This document shows, piece after piece, positions 1 to 6,670 of a DNA stretch of 13,496 nucleotides. The position numbers were made by a program, and so were the translations under genes. Position 1 is the stretch's first letter; every line of letters begins with the position of its first letter. The stretch is from an uncultured Eggerthella sp. (GTDB lineage Bacteria > Actinomycetota > Coriobacteriia > Coriobacteriales > Eggerthellaceae): assembly GCA_902470405.1 (NCBI GenBank), contig CABRGJ010000002.1:1-13496 (forward strand), written 5' to 3'. Under the pieces are notes generated by a model. It saw only the letters and a list, made by a program, of their open reading frames with translations. It was not told the DNA's origin and did no database searches.

Positions 1-377
1 AGGAAGATGACCACTACTGCCGCAACGACCGCGATGATAATGCTGTTGCGCCTGCGGCGCTTCATGAACTCCTGAGCACGCGACTTACTGCCTGCATGTT
101 GGCTCGTGCGCTGATCGACCGAGTGGGTCGGAACCTGCATCTGGTTGATTTCAGCTGAACGTTTATCGATCGAAGCTGAACGACGTTTGGAAGGACGTTG
201 TTTGGTAGTATCTCGAACTGATCTGCGTAGAGCGCCTGAGCTCATCTTGCCCGGACGGCGTTTCGGACGCGATGATGGGTGAGGAGCAGCATGGCTGCCG
301 ATCACAGAAGAAGACCATAAGCCCTTAGATTTGCGAGCTGGACGCGAAGATCGCGATGAACTTCGTTTGGTAGGCAT
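1..377 (-). CDS. N-terminal part of a basic, single-TM anchored protein (runs off the left edge)
   Basis: An open frame starts at ATG 377 and stays open to the window edge, giving 125 complete residues. Residues 1-110 are very rich in Arg, Lys and Ser, look disordered, and end in the tetra-arginine MKRRRRN. Residues 111-125 (NSIIIAVVAAVVVIF) begin a hydrophobic membrane segment. The pattern suggests a cytoplasmic basic tail, a membrane anchor and an unseen extracellular domain. The start is supported by GAGGGG on the minus strand just upstream (380-385). An in-frame ATG at 395 would add six residues but has no ribosome binding site. It lies 97 nt downstream of murA in the same direction. A cell-wall function, such as a peptidase or LytR-type protein, would fit, but the visible part contains no diagnostic domain. 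Confidence 0.7.
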   Translation of the reverse strand, partial: MPTKRSSSRSSRPARKSKGLWSSSVIGSHAAPHPSSRPKRRPGKMSSGALRRSVRDTTKQRPSKRRSASIDKRSAEINQMQVPTHSVDQRTSQHAGSKSRAQEFMKRRRRNSIIIAVVAAVVVIF

Positions 378-396
378 AGACCCCTCGTTATGCATC

Positions 397-420
397 GAAA
401 CGAAGATGCACCTTCGTTTC
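397..420. promoter_or_regulatory. Perfect 9-bp inverted repeat in the murA/downstream gene spacer
   Basis: GAAACGAAG at 397-405 and CTTCGTTTC at 412-420 are perfect complements around a 6-nt loop. There is no adjacent T-run on either strand, so it is not a convincing terminator. It sits between murA and the next leftward gene, about 20-40 nt upstream of that gene's start. It could be a leader hairpin or an operator. Confidence 0.5.
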
Positions 421-461
421 AGTGGTTCGTTTAATCTTCAAGTACGTGATAACGTGACCTT

Positions 462-467
462 ATTATA
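462..467 (-). promoter_or_regulatory. Candidate -10 element (TATAAT) downstream of murA
   Basis: A perfect TATAAT lies on the minus strand just after the murA stop, about 85 nt upstream of the next gene's start. No good -35 hexamer is visible at 16-18 nt, so this is tentative. The nearby segment 444-455 contains two copies of TCACGT (minus strand), which may be a binding site. Confidence 0.35.
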
Positions 468-473
468 GCGCCA

Positions 474-1742
474 TCAGGCTTCGACGCGCTCCACGCTCGC
501 GCCCAACGAGCGCAATTTACCCACGTAGTCCTCATAACCACGGTCGATATGGTAGATGTCATGAATACGCGTTTCACCTTCAGCAGCAAGACCGGCAATA
601 ACGAGCGCTGCGCCTCCTCGCAGGTCGGGCGAGGACACTGGCGCACCCTGCAACCTCGATACTCCACGAATGAGCGCATGATGCCCATCGAGCGAGATAT
701 CGGAGCCCATACGATTCAGTTCGGAAGCGAACATGAAACGATTCTCGAAGATATTCTCGGATACGACAGAGCACCCTTCTGCAAATGCCGCGAGCAACGA
801 GAATTGCGCTTGCAGATCCGTCGGGAAACCAGGATGAGGCAGTGTCTGGATATCGGTCGCGCGTAGCGGCTCGGTTCTTGAGACCGTGATGGAGTCTTGC
901 GTGGTCGACACCTCAACGCCCATCTCCTCGAACTTCATCATGACAGTACGCAAGAAATCAGGGTCGATCCCTTCTACGGTTATCGGACCGCCCAAAAGCG
1001 CGCCCGCAGTGAGGAAGGTGCCCGCTTCGATGCGATCGCCCACCACCCAATGCTCGCACGGGTGAAGATCGGAAAGCTGAACGCCTTGCACCACGATAGT
1101 AGAGGTACCTGCTCCCTGCACCTGCGCACCCATCTCGTTGAGCATGTTGGCGAGATCTTCGATCTCAGGTTCGCGCGCCGCATTATCGATGACCGTCGTA
1201 CCCTCAGCGGTAACAGATGCCATGAGCATATTCTCGGTCGCACCAACGCTCGGGAAATCTAGGAAGACTTTCGAAGCGTGCAGCCCGTTCGGGGTCGATG
1301 CATAGAGATACCCATGGTCGTTAGCAAACGATACGCCGAGAGCCTCAAGTACAGCAAGATGGATGTCGATCTTGCGCGCTCCGATCTTGCATCCACCCGG
1401 CATCGCCACGCGCGCTTTACCGAAGCGAGCGATGAGCGGGCCGAGGATGGAGATGCTCGCACGCATCTTGGAAACAAGTTCATATGGCGTCTCGAAACCA
1501 GTCGCATTCGTTGTATCGATGGCAACGGTATGATCGGTACGCTCGACCGTCGCACCCAGACTCCTGAGCACTTCGATCATGATGTCGATGTCGGAGATAT
1601 TAGGGACATTATGCAGGATAGTCTTACCCTGACCGAGAAGCGAAGCAGCGATGAGCTTCAGAGCCGAGTTCTTCGCTCCGCTTACGCGAACCGTGCCAGA
1701 AAGATGGCTACGCCCATGCGTGACGATTACTTCTTCTGCCAT
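474..1742 (-). CDS. murA: UDP-N-acetylglucosamine 1-carboxyvinyltransferase (MurA)
   Basis: It catalyses the first committed step of peptidoglycan precursor synthesis, transferring enolpyruvate from PEP to UDP-GlcNAc in the cytoplasm. The product is 422 aa, the usual MurA length. Visible signatures are SGAKNSAL near residues 21-28, with the conserved Lys at 24, and the catalytic-loop motif PGGCKIGARKIDIH at about 115-128. Cys118 in that motif corresponds to the E. coli Cys115 targeted by fosfomycin, so the enzyme looks fosfomycin-sensitive in type. DRIEAGTF occurs in the second half. A weak AGG lies about 8 nt upstream of the ATG. The gene follows tsf in the same direction after a 109-nt spacer with its own candidate promoter. 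Actinobacteria may carry a second MurA-like paralogue, but nothing here suggests this copy is defective. Confidence 0.96.
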   Translation of the reverse strand: MAEEVIVTHGRSHLSGTVRVSGAKNSALKLIAASLLGQGKTILHNVPNISDIDIMIEVLRSLGATVERTDHTVAIDTTNATGFETPYELVSKMRASISILGPLIARFGKARVAMPGGCKIGARKIDIHLAVLEALGVSFANDHGYLYASTPNGLHASKVFLDFPSVGATENMLMASVTAEGTTVIDNAAREPEIEDLANMLNEMGAQVQGAGTSTIVVQGVQLSDLHPCEHWVVGDRIEAGTFLTAGALLGGPITVEGIDPDFLRTVMMKFEEMGVEVSTTQDSITVSRTEPLRATDIQTLPHPGFPTDLQAQFSLLAAFAEGCSVVSENIFENRFMFASELNRMGSDISLDGHHALIRGVSRLQGAPVSSPDLRGGAALVIAGLAAEGETRIHDIYHIDRGYEDYVGKLRSLGASVERVEA

Positions 1743-1776
1743 GCTGCCTATCCAATCTCGAAAAGAATGTTCCCAT

Positions 1777-1806
1777 ATTATGACAGAGAGCCCTCCGCCT
1801 GCTCAA
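1777..1806 (-). promoter_or_regulatory. Candidate murA promoter
   Basis: On the minus strand TTGAGC (1801-1806) is followed after 18 nt by CATAAT (1777-1782), a reasonable sigma-70-like pair. It lies 35 nt upstream of the murA start and beyond the tsf stop, so murA may be transcribed independently of rpsB-tsf. No clear intrinsic terminator was seen between tsf and this site. Confidence 0.45.
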
Positions 1807-1851
1807 CTCACGTCGAACAGACGAAGGGCCTCAAAAGCCTATACGGTGATA

Positions 1852-2721
1852 TTACTCGCCCAAAACGAAGCGTGTGAAGTTGACGATCTCGATCGTGGTG
1901 CCAAGCTCCTTAGCGACTTCAGCGGTATAGTCAGAAACGGACTTATCAGGATCCTTGACGTAAGCCTGCTCGGTAAGAACGCTTTCCTTGTAGAACTTCT
2001 CGAGACGACCTGTCGCGATCTTTTCCTGGATATTCTCAGGCTTACCAGATTCAGCAGCCTGTGCCTTGTAGATCTCCATTTCATGAGCGACGACTGAAGG
2101 ATCGACCGCATCGCGCGTAGCAGCGACTGGAGAAGCCGCAGCAACCTGCATCGCGATATCGCGACCATATGCCTTGAACTCATGCTTGAAGACGACCTCA
2201 GGATCGCCCAGATTGAATTCGACCAGAACACCGATCTTGCCGCCACCATGCACATAGCTTGCGACAGCACCGGTCGCCTGAGTGGCATACGCGAAACGAG
2301 CGAGCTGGATGTTCTCTCCCAGCGTATGGATAGCATCGGTGATGACCGCCTCGACGGTCTCGCCCTCTGCATCGCACGCGCGCAAAGCCTCGATGTCCGC
2401 AGGAGCATGATCGAGAACCGCTTTAGCGATCTTCTCTGCGTAATGATGGAACTTCTCGTTCATGCCAACGAAGTCGGTCTCGCAGTTGAGCTCGACCAGC
2501 GCACCAGCGCGCATATCTTCGGTGACACGGGCAACGACAGCACCCTCATTCGTAGCACGACCAGCCTTTTTGGCAACAGATGCAAGACCTGCCGTACGAA
2601 GAACGTCAACGGCTTTATCCATATCGCCGTCAGCTTCGACGAGCGCCTTCTTGCACTCCATCATGCCTGCACCGGTCATTTCACGGAGCTCTTTTACCAT
2701 ACCAGCGGTAACGTTTGCCAT
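1852..2721 (-). CDS. tsf: Translation elongation factor Ts
   Basis: EF-Ts is the guanine-nucleotide exchange factor that regenerates EF-Tu-GTP. The 289-aa product has the N-terminal UBA-like region with MTGAGMMECKKAL (about 15-27) and the EF-Tu contact motif ELNCETDFV (77-85), both diagnostic. A good ribosome binding site (AAAGGA on the minus strand) precedes the ATG. It is the second gene after rpsB, the common bacterial arrangement. An intrinsic terminator-like hairpin ends only about 17 nt upstream of its start codon, so expression relative to rpsB is probably set by read-through. The usual downstream partners pyrH and frr are absent and murA follows instead. Confidence 0.97.
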   Translation of the reverse strand: MANVTAGMVKELREMTGAGMMECKKALVEADGDMDKAVDVLRTAGLASVAKKAGRATNEGAVVARVTEDMRAGALVELNCETDFVGMNEKFHHYAEKIAKAVLDHAPADIEALRACDAEGETVEAVITDAIHTLGENIQLARFAYATQATGAVASYVHGGGKIGVLVEFNLGDPEVVFKHEFKAYGRDIAMQVAAASPVAATRDAVDPSVVAHEMEIYKAQAAESGKPENIQEKIATGRLEKFYKESVLTEQAYVKDPDKSVSDYTAEVAKELGTTIEIVNFTRFVLGE

Positions 2722-2738
2722 AGGTCTATCCTTTCTTG

Positions 2739-2767
2739 AAAAAGGGCAGGCTAAACCTAACCTGCCC
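2739..2767 (-). terminator. Intercistronic terminator/attenuator between rpsB and tsf
   Basis: On the minus strand GGGCAGG (2767-2761) and CCTGCCC (2750-2744) form a 7-bp GC-rich stem with a 10-nt loop. It is followed at once by TTTTT (2743-2739), the form of a Rho-independent terminator. It lies after the rpsB stop and just before the tsf ribosome binding site. It probably works as a partial terminator that lowers tsf relative to rpsB. Confidence 0.75.
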
Positions 2768-2805
2768 CCTCTTGAACTTTATCGTAAGTTTACTGAAAAG
2801 CCTGT

Positions 2806-3597
2806 TTAGCGGGCCATTTCTTCTGCGTTATCATGCAGCTCTTCGTTCTCGAGCTTCTGCTGCTCGACCGCTTCGGCAGCTTCAGAGGGTGCCGCCATCT
2901 CGTCAACGGTGACTTCGGTGCCCGTACCAGCGATGACCGCATCAGCGACGAAATCGCACAAAAGGCGCACCGAGCGAATAGCGTCATCGTTAGCAGGGAT
3001 GCCATAATCGACATCATCAGGATCGCAGTTGGTGTCGAGCGTGCCGACGATCGGGATGCTAAGACGACGAGCTTCGTGGATCGCGATCTGTTCGCGATTG
3101 GTGTCGACAACGAAGACCGCATCAGGGATGCGCTTCATGTTGCGAATGCCATTCAGATTGGTCTGAAGCTTGGAAAGCTCCTTCTTGAGCAGGATCTGTT
3201 CCTTCTTAGGAAGCATTTCCATGCGGCCATCGGCCTCCATTGCCTCGAGTTCTTCCATACGCTGGACACGAGCACGAATGGTGACGAAATTGGTGAGCAT
3301 GCCACCGAGCCAACGGGAGTTGACGTAAGGCATACCACAACGATTCGCGGCTTCAGCGATGGATTCCTGAGCCTGCTTCTTGGTGCCGACGAACAGGATG
3401 GTACCGCCCTTTGCGGCAATACGGGAAACCTCAGAGAATGCCGCATCGAGTCCGTAGAGGGTCTGCTTGAGATCGATGATATAGATGTCGCCACGGCTAC
3501 CAAAGATGTAGGGTTTCATCTTGGGATTCCAGCGACGGGTCTGATGACCGAAGTGCGTGCCTGCATCGAGCAGGGACTTAAGATTGATCTTTGCCAT
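2806..3597 (-). CDS. rpsB: 30S ribosomal protein S2
   Basis: S2 is a structural protein of the small ribosomal subunit, bound near the mRNA exit region. The 263-aa product begins [20 protein letters not shown], and [20 protein letters not shown] (23-42) is the family signature. FVGTKKQAQ (69-77), [11 protein letters not shown] (94-104) and the later [17 protein letters not shown] are also typical. The C-terminal tail is Glu-rich. The frame is open 30 codons further upstream, but ATG 3597 is chosen because homologues start at MAKI/MAVI-type sequences and because GGAG lies a few nucleotides before it. The gene is first in the rpsB-tsf unit and is insulated upstream by the CoA-transferase terminator. 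Confidence 0.97.
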   Translation of the reverse strand: MAKINLKSLLDAGTHFGHQTRRWNPKMKPYIFGSRGDIYIIDLKQTLYGLDAAFSEVSRIAAKGGTILFVGTKKQAQESIAEAANRCGMPYVNSRWLGGMLTNFVTIRARVQRMEELEAMEADGRMEMLPKKEQILLKKELSKLQTNLNGIRNMKRIPDAVFVVDTNREQIAIHEARRLSIPIVGTLDTNCDPDDVDYGIPANDDAIRSVRLLCDFVADAVIAGTGTEVTVDEMAAPSEAAEAVEQQKLENEELHDNAEEMAR

Positions 3598-3689
3598 GTT
3601 TCTCCATTCGTTAGTCCTCTGCACGGTTTCACCCTTGGTTTCGCAACCCCTCACAAGGCCACTAGCGAACGCAAGTCCACCGCGCATGT

Positions 3690-3733
3690 GTAATAAAAAC
3701 AGCCTTTGTATTGTAGGGTAACAAAGGCTGTTT
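3690..3733 (-). terminator. Strong intrinsic terminator of the CoA-transferase gene
   Basis: AAACAGCCTTTGT and ACAAAGGCTGTTT form a perfect 13-bp stem (3697-3709 with 3721-3733) around an 11-nt loop. On the minus strand the stem runs into GTTTTTATTA. It lies about 40 nt after the CoA-transferase stop and separates that gene from rpsB. Confidence 0.88.
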
Positions 3734-3774
3734 GTATATAGATATTTCGCGAACGGGTATCGGAGGAGTTTGGC

Positions 3775-5010
3775 CTATCCTGCGAGAACCTCAAGCGAAG
3801 TCGCGCCACATACCGCACCATCAGCCAAAGCGGCATCGATCTGCTCGTCAGTGTATCCGAGCTCCTTCATGATATCGACCGTCGCACTGCCAAGCATACC
3901 AGTTGGCGTATAGTCGGGCGTAGGTTGCGATTCGAACTGGATCGGCACAGTGGGAATGTTGCGTTGCGAATCGGGATACTTGATCTTCACGAGATAATCA
4001 TTATCCCAAACGTTCTGGTCCTCGTAGATATCGAGTGGAGTCTGGCAAAGCTCGATCGGAATGCCCGCATCCTTGAAGAGCTTCAGCGCATCTGACGCTG
4101 TCATCTTCGCAAGCGCATCATCCAAAACACCTACCACCTCGGAGTTCAGGCCCGCTTCGTTCATCTTGACACAATTCACGTATTTCGGATCGTCGATCAG
4201 ATCTTCGCGCCCGATAAGTCCCATGATCTTGTTGTAGTCGCGATCGTACTCCGGATCGCACATCGCGATATACTTCCCATCGCCAGTCATGTATACATTG
4301 TTGAACGGACAGATGACCTCGAGACGGCTCTTCGGATACGGATTGCCGTACTGAGCTGATATCATGCCGGTCATGAGCGTATAAACACCTGCATGCTGAA
4401 GTGCACAGGTAACGTAATCTCCCTCGCCAGTGGTCGAGCGACCGATGATGGCCGCGCAGATGCCCGCCGCCAGGAACATGGAGGCTTGTAGGTCACCATA
4501 CCCGTTAGTCGGGATCATAGGGGCATCTCCACGATTGACCGTCGTGCCGAACACACCGCCACGCGCCATGTAGCAAGTCACGTCGAAACCAGGATCATCC
4601 TTTTCGGCGCCCTTCTTACCATAACCAAGACCATGACCCATGATGAGGCGCGGATACTTCGCGTGCAGCGTCTCCCAATCGAGACCGAGCTTCCTCAAGG
4701 ATTTCGTACGCGTGTTGGTGATAAAGACATCAGCCTGCGATAATAGCTTATCCATGACCTCGGATCCAACATCGCTCTTCAAATTGAGCGAGATAAAGCG
4801 CTTGTTCAGGTTAACCATATCGAACGCCAGGTTCTCATCATCTGACATGGGCATGTTGAAGACTGCCGCTTGTGTGACGCGACAAGGATCGCCTTTAGCA
4901 GCCTCGACCTTGATGACGTCAGCACCCCACTCGCCCAGAATGCGTCCTGTGGCTGGCGTGGCCATGTACGTGGTCAAGTCGACGACCCTGATTCCCTCTA
5001 ATGGTTTCAT
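3775..5010 (-). CDS. Family III (CaiB/BaiF-type) CoA-transferase
   Basis: Enzymes of this family move CoA between acyl-CoA and a carboxylic acid through an aspartyl-CoA intermediate. The 411-aa product starts MKPLEGIRVVDLTTYMATP, a standard family N-terminus, followed by LGEWGADVIKVEAAKGDP (25-42). GYGDLQAS (171-178) holds the probable catalytic Asp173. ATG 5010 is preferred over an upstream in-frame start because it has a very strong AAGGGGGAA site 7 nt upstream and because the promoter -10 lies only about 60 nt further up. The protein resembles the subgroup with FldA (phenyllactate) and HadA (2-hydroxyisocaproate) CoA-transferases of amino-acid-fermenting anaerobes. No dehydratase or other pathway gene is adjacent, so the substrate is unknown. 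Bile-acid or carnitine CoA-transferase are alternatives. It is monocistronic. Confidence 0.9.
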   Translation of the reverse strand: MKPLEGIRVVDLTTYMATPATGRILGEWGADVIKVEAAKGDPCRVTQAAVFNMPMSDDENLAFDMVNLNKRFISLNLKSDVGSEVMDKLLSQADVFITNTRTKSLRKLGLDWETLHAKYPRLIMGHGLGYGKKGAEKDDPGFDVTCYMARGGVFGTTVNRGDAPMIPTNGYGDLQASMFLAAGICAAIIGRSTTGEGDYVTCALQHAGVYTLMTGMISAQYGNPYPKSRLEVICPFNNVYMTGDGKYIAMCDPEYDRDYNKIMGLIGREDLIDDPKYVNCVKMNEAGLNSEVVGVLDDALAKMTASDALKLFKDAGIPIELCQTPLDIYEDQNVWDNDYLVKIKYPDSQRNIPTVPIQFESQPTPDYTPTGMLGSATVDIMKELGYTDEQIDAALADGAVCGATSLEVLAG

Positions 5011-5068
5011 GCAAGTTCCCCCTTCATGGTAAAGCACGACCCCCATCGCGCTTAGTTTCCAAAACATA

Positions 5069-5074
5069 AGTATA
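5069..5074 (-). promoter_or_regulatory. -10 element of the CoA-transferase promoter
   Basis: TATACT on the minus strand matches the -10 consensus at 5 of 6 positions and would give a leader of about 50 nt. The -35 position is occupied by the 18-bp palindrome and has no TTGACA-like hexamer, which suggests regulated transcription. Confidence 0.6.
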
Positions 5075-5079
5075 CTCGT

Positions 5080-5097
5080 GAATGAACGCGTTCATTC
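5080..5097. promoter_or_regulatory. Perfect 18-bp palindromic operator candidate upstream of the CoA-transferase
   Basis: GAATGAACGCGTTCATTC is an uninterrupted perfect palindrome. It ends 5 nt from the -10 hexamer on the upstream side and covers the spacer and -35 region. Length, AT-rich ends and GC core are what dimeric helix-turn-helix repressors of the TetR type commonly bind. No regulator gene lies in the window, so the partner is unknown. Confidence 0.65.
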
Positions 5098-5163
5098 TTT
5101 CAGCTCTCTTACGATTTAGGATATCTATGAAGCGTGCGCGGCCATGCATGCAGGCTATAAAGG

Positions 5164-5703
5164 CTAGAGGCGATCGCGCAATGCCTTGAGCTTATCGACC
5201 ACATCCCCATCCAGGCGATCTGCAACGGTCGCTTTGCGCCTGGTGCGTGCATGCTCATCAGCCTTTGCCTCATCATGCAGATCCTCGATCTCGTTGCTGA
5301 AGCCATTGGCGCTCATGCGCGTGACCATGCCACCAAAGACCGTATCTTGGATGGTCGCATCGCTTGTAACGACGAGCACCTCATAATTTGCTTCACGCGC
5401 ATCATGTGCAAGCTTCTCGATGACCTTATCAGCGGTCGATCCATAGGGCGAGAACACCACCCTCACACGGCCGACCTTCTGCACTTTTCCTGCCGATTCA
5501 GCATTTTCCGCCGCATCGAAGACCACCGTGACCGATTGGTATTCGGAGCCCGCGAATGCCGCAACATCACTGATAAATGCTTCGCGCACCTGGTTGTACT
5601 TCTCGAACGTGTAGTCAGGCTGCTGACGCATGAAGCGATAGCGCGAACCGCTGCGCAACACGTTATAACCGTCCACGATGAGGATCTTGGTTCGCTTCAC
5701 CAT
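5164..5703 (-). CDS. NYN-domain endoribonuclease, YacP/Rae1-like
   Basis: The 179-aa product is a single PIN-like NYN domain followed by a basic, helical tail. Acidic residues expected for metal-dependent RNA cleavage are visible in order: ILIVDGYN (Asp11), VVFDA (Asp63), STADKVIEKLA (Asp92, Glu96) and VVTSDATIQD (Asp115). B. subtilis YacP (Rae1) is a ribosome-associated mRNA endonuclease, and its gene also lies directly after rlmB. Here the gene starts 27 nt after the rlmB stop in the same direction, so co-transcription is likely. AGGGTGAAAGG precedes the ATG. Ribosome-linked cleavage is inferred from family and context. Two short upstream purine runs leave the precise start slightly uncertain. 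Confidence 0.87.
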   Translation of the reverse strand: MVKRTKILIVDGYNVLRSGSRYRFMRQQPDYTFEKYNQVREAFISDVAAFAGSEYQSVTVVFDAAENAESAGKVQKVGRVRVVFSPYGSTADKVIEKLAHDAREANYEVLVVTSDATIQDTVFGGMVTRMSANGFSNEIEDLHDEAKADEHARTRRKATVADRLDGDVVDKLKALRDRL

Positions 5704-5730
5704 GCCCTTTCACCCTATCCTGCGCACGAT

Positions 5731-6501
5731 CTACTCGGCTGCGCTTTGTGTGCTCGAACGAGCCTGGCGCATCCATTCATACATACATGCAGTAGCTGCT
5801 TGAGCCACGTTGAGCGAACCGATGTTACCAGCTTGAGGAAGGCTGATCAGAAAGTCACACTGCTCTTGCGTGAGACGTGCAAGGCCTGTACCTTCGTTGC
5901 CCATCACCAATGCGAGCTTACCCGCCATAGGAGCATCCCAAATGCACTGAGGGGCTTTCTCGGTCGCTCCCGCTACCCAAAAGTCACTCTTCTTCAGTCG
6001 ATCGATGAACTGAGCGATGTTCGCTACCTGCGCAATAGGGATATGGGAGACCGCACCAGCAGAACTCTTGTAGGTTGCCGCTGTAACGCGCGCGCTGCGC
6101 TTATTCGGAATGATGATGCCCGCCGCACCTGCCACTTCAGCAGAACGCGCGATCGCACCGAGGTTTCCCGCATCGGTGATATGATCGAGCACGACGATGA
6201 GCGCATTGCCGCCATTGTCAACCGCCTGCGCAAGTGCCTTATCGATGATCTCCTGGCCACTCGCATATTCGAAAGAACGCGTCTCGAGCATGACTCCTTG
6301 ATGTGAACCACGCTCGGATCGTTTATCCAGCTCAATGCGCTTGACCTGCTTCACCGAAAGCCCTATCTTATGAGCGCGTTTTGTGAGTTCACTGATGTTC
6401 TTGTCTCCATGCATCCCGTCTGCCACATACAAGCATTTCGCAGGAACACCCACCTTGAACGCCTCAAGAACAGCGCGTTTCCCTTCGATATATTCAGCCA
6501 T
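5731..6501 (-). CDS. rlmB: 23S rRNA (guanosine-2'-O-)-methyltransferase RlmB (SPOUT/TrmH family)
   Basis: It probably 2'-O-methylates the conserved guanosine of the 23S rRNA peptidyl-transferase region (G2251 in E. coli) using S-adenosylmethionine. The 256-aa product has an N-terminal L30e-like substrate-binding domain (about 1-75, starting YIEGKRAVLEAF) and a C-terminal SPOUT domain. Motif 1 is TDAGNLGAIARSAE (109-122), with Asn113 and Arg119. Motif 2 is ALVMGNEGTGL (197-207), with Glu203. Motif 3 is IGSLNVAQAA (227-236). The length fits RlmB. AAGGA lies about 5 nt upstream of the ATG. It is transcribed divergently from the metal permease and probably together with the downstream NYN nuclease gene. 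A paralogous tRNA TrmH is less likely because the L30e-like domain is present. Confidence 0.92.
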   Translation of the reverse strand: MAEYIEGKRAVLEAFKVGVPAKCLYVADGMHGDKNISELTKRAHKIGLSVKQVKRIELDKRSERGSHQGVMLETRSFEYASGQEIIDKALAQAVDNGGNALIVVLDHITDAGNLGAIARSAEVAGAAGIIIPNKRSARVTAATYKSSAGAVSHIPIAQVANIAQFIDRLKKSDFWVAGATEKAPQCIWDAPMAGKLALVMGNEGTGLARLTQEQCDFLISLPQAGNIGSLNVAQAATACMYEWMRQARSSTQSAAE

Positions 6502-6670
6502 GATGATCCTTATCCAAGCGAGTTCGGTCGGAGCGATGCGATCTAGCGTCGAGAGACACGTGAAGGGGCTCCCTTCCAGATCGCCGTATGGAGTTCATTA
6601 TCCAACATTATGGACACACCCACTGCACACAGGCCGATGAAGCTGGTGCTTGGTGCTAGAATGCAGCGTT
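6502..6670. other. Divergent intergenic region between rlmB and the permease
   Basis: This 169-nt region separates the divergent rlmB and permease genes. It carries a 6-bp inverted repeat, GAAGGG/CCCTTC (6562-6567, 6571-6576), and minus-strand CATAAT and GATAAT hexamers near 6595-6613 that could be rlmB -10 elements without a good -35. A plus-strand extended -10 lies next to the permease. No riboswitch was recognised. Confidence 0.4.
6654..6662 (+). promoter_or_regulatory. Extended -10 promoter of the permease gene
   Basis: TGCTAGAAT matches an extended -10 (TGn plus TAGAAT, 5 of 6 to TATAAT). It ends 8 nt before ATG 6671, so transcription would begin at or within a few bases of that codon. 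There is no ribosome binding site, which fits a leaderless mRNA. Confidence 0.4.

Noticed and set aside
1278..1877. 199-codon plus-strand open frame across murA into tsf
   Set aside because: It crosses two confirmed genes and the intergenic promoter region and has no family features.
3598..3687. 30-residue N-terminal extension of ribosomal protein S2
   Set aside because: S2 homologues begin at MAKI/MAVI-type sequences and a GGAG site lies directly before ATG 3597. The extension has no ribosome binding site.
2833..3693. 286-codon plus-strand open frame covering all of rpsB
   Set aside because: It mirrors the conserved S2 gene. The antisense frame is open because of codon bias and shows no recognisable protein.
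5011..5067. 19-residue N-terminal extension of the CoA-transferase
   Set aside because: The strong ribosome binding site at ATG 5010 and the -10 element at 5069-5074 place the upstream start at or before the transcript start.
5098..5163. Terminator after the NYN nuclease gene
   Set aside because: Only a short TGCATGCA palindrome and weak repeats are present, with no stem followed by a T-run.
5251..6306. 351-codon open frame on the plus strand, antisense to the NYN nuclease and rlmB genes
   Set aside because: It spans two well-supported minus-strand genes. Its composition (Arg, His, Cys, Asp rich with no domain) is that of an antisense shadow, and it has no ribosome binding site.
6562..6576. 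GAAGGG/CCCTTC hairpin upstream of rlmB as a terminator or riboswitch
   Set aside because: It has a 6-bp stem with a 3-nt loop, no T-run and no surrounding conserved structure. It is too little to call.
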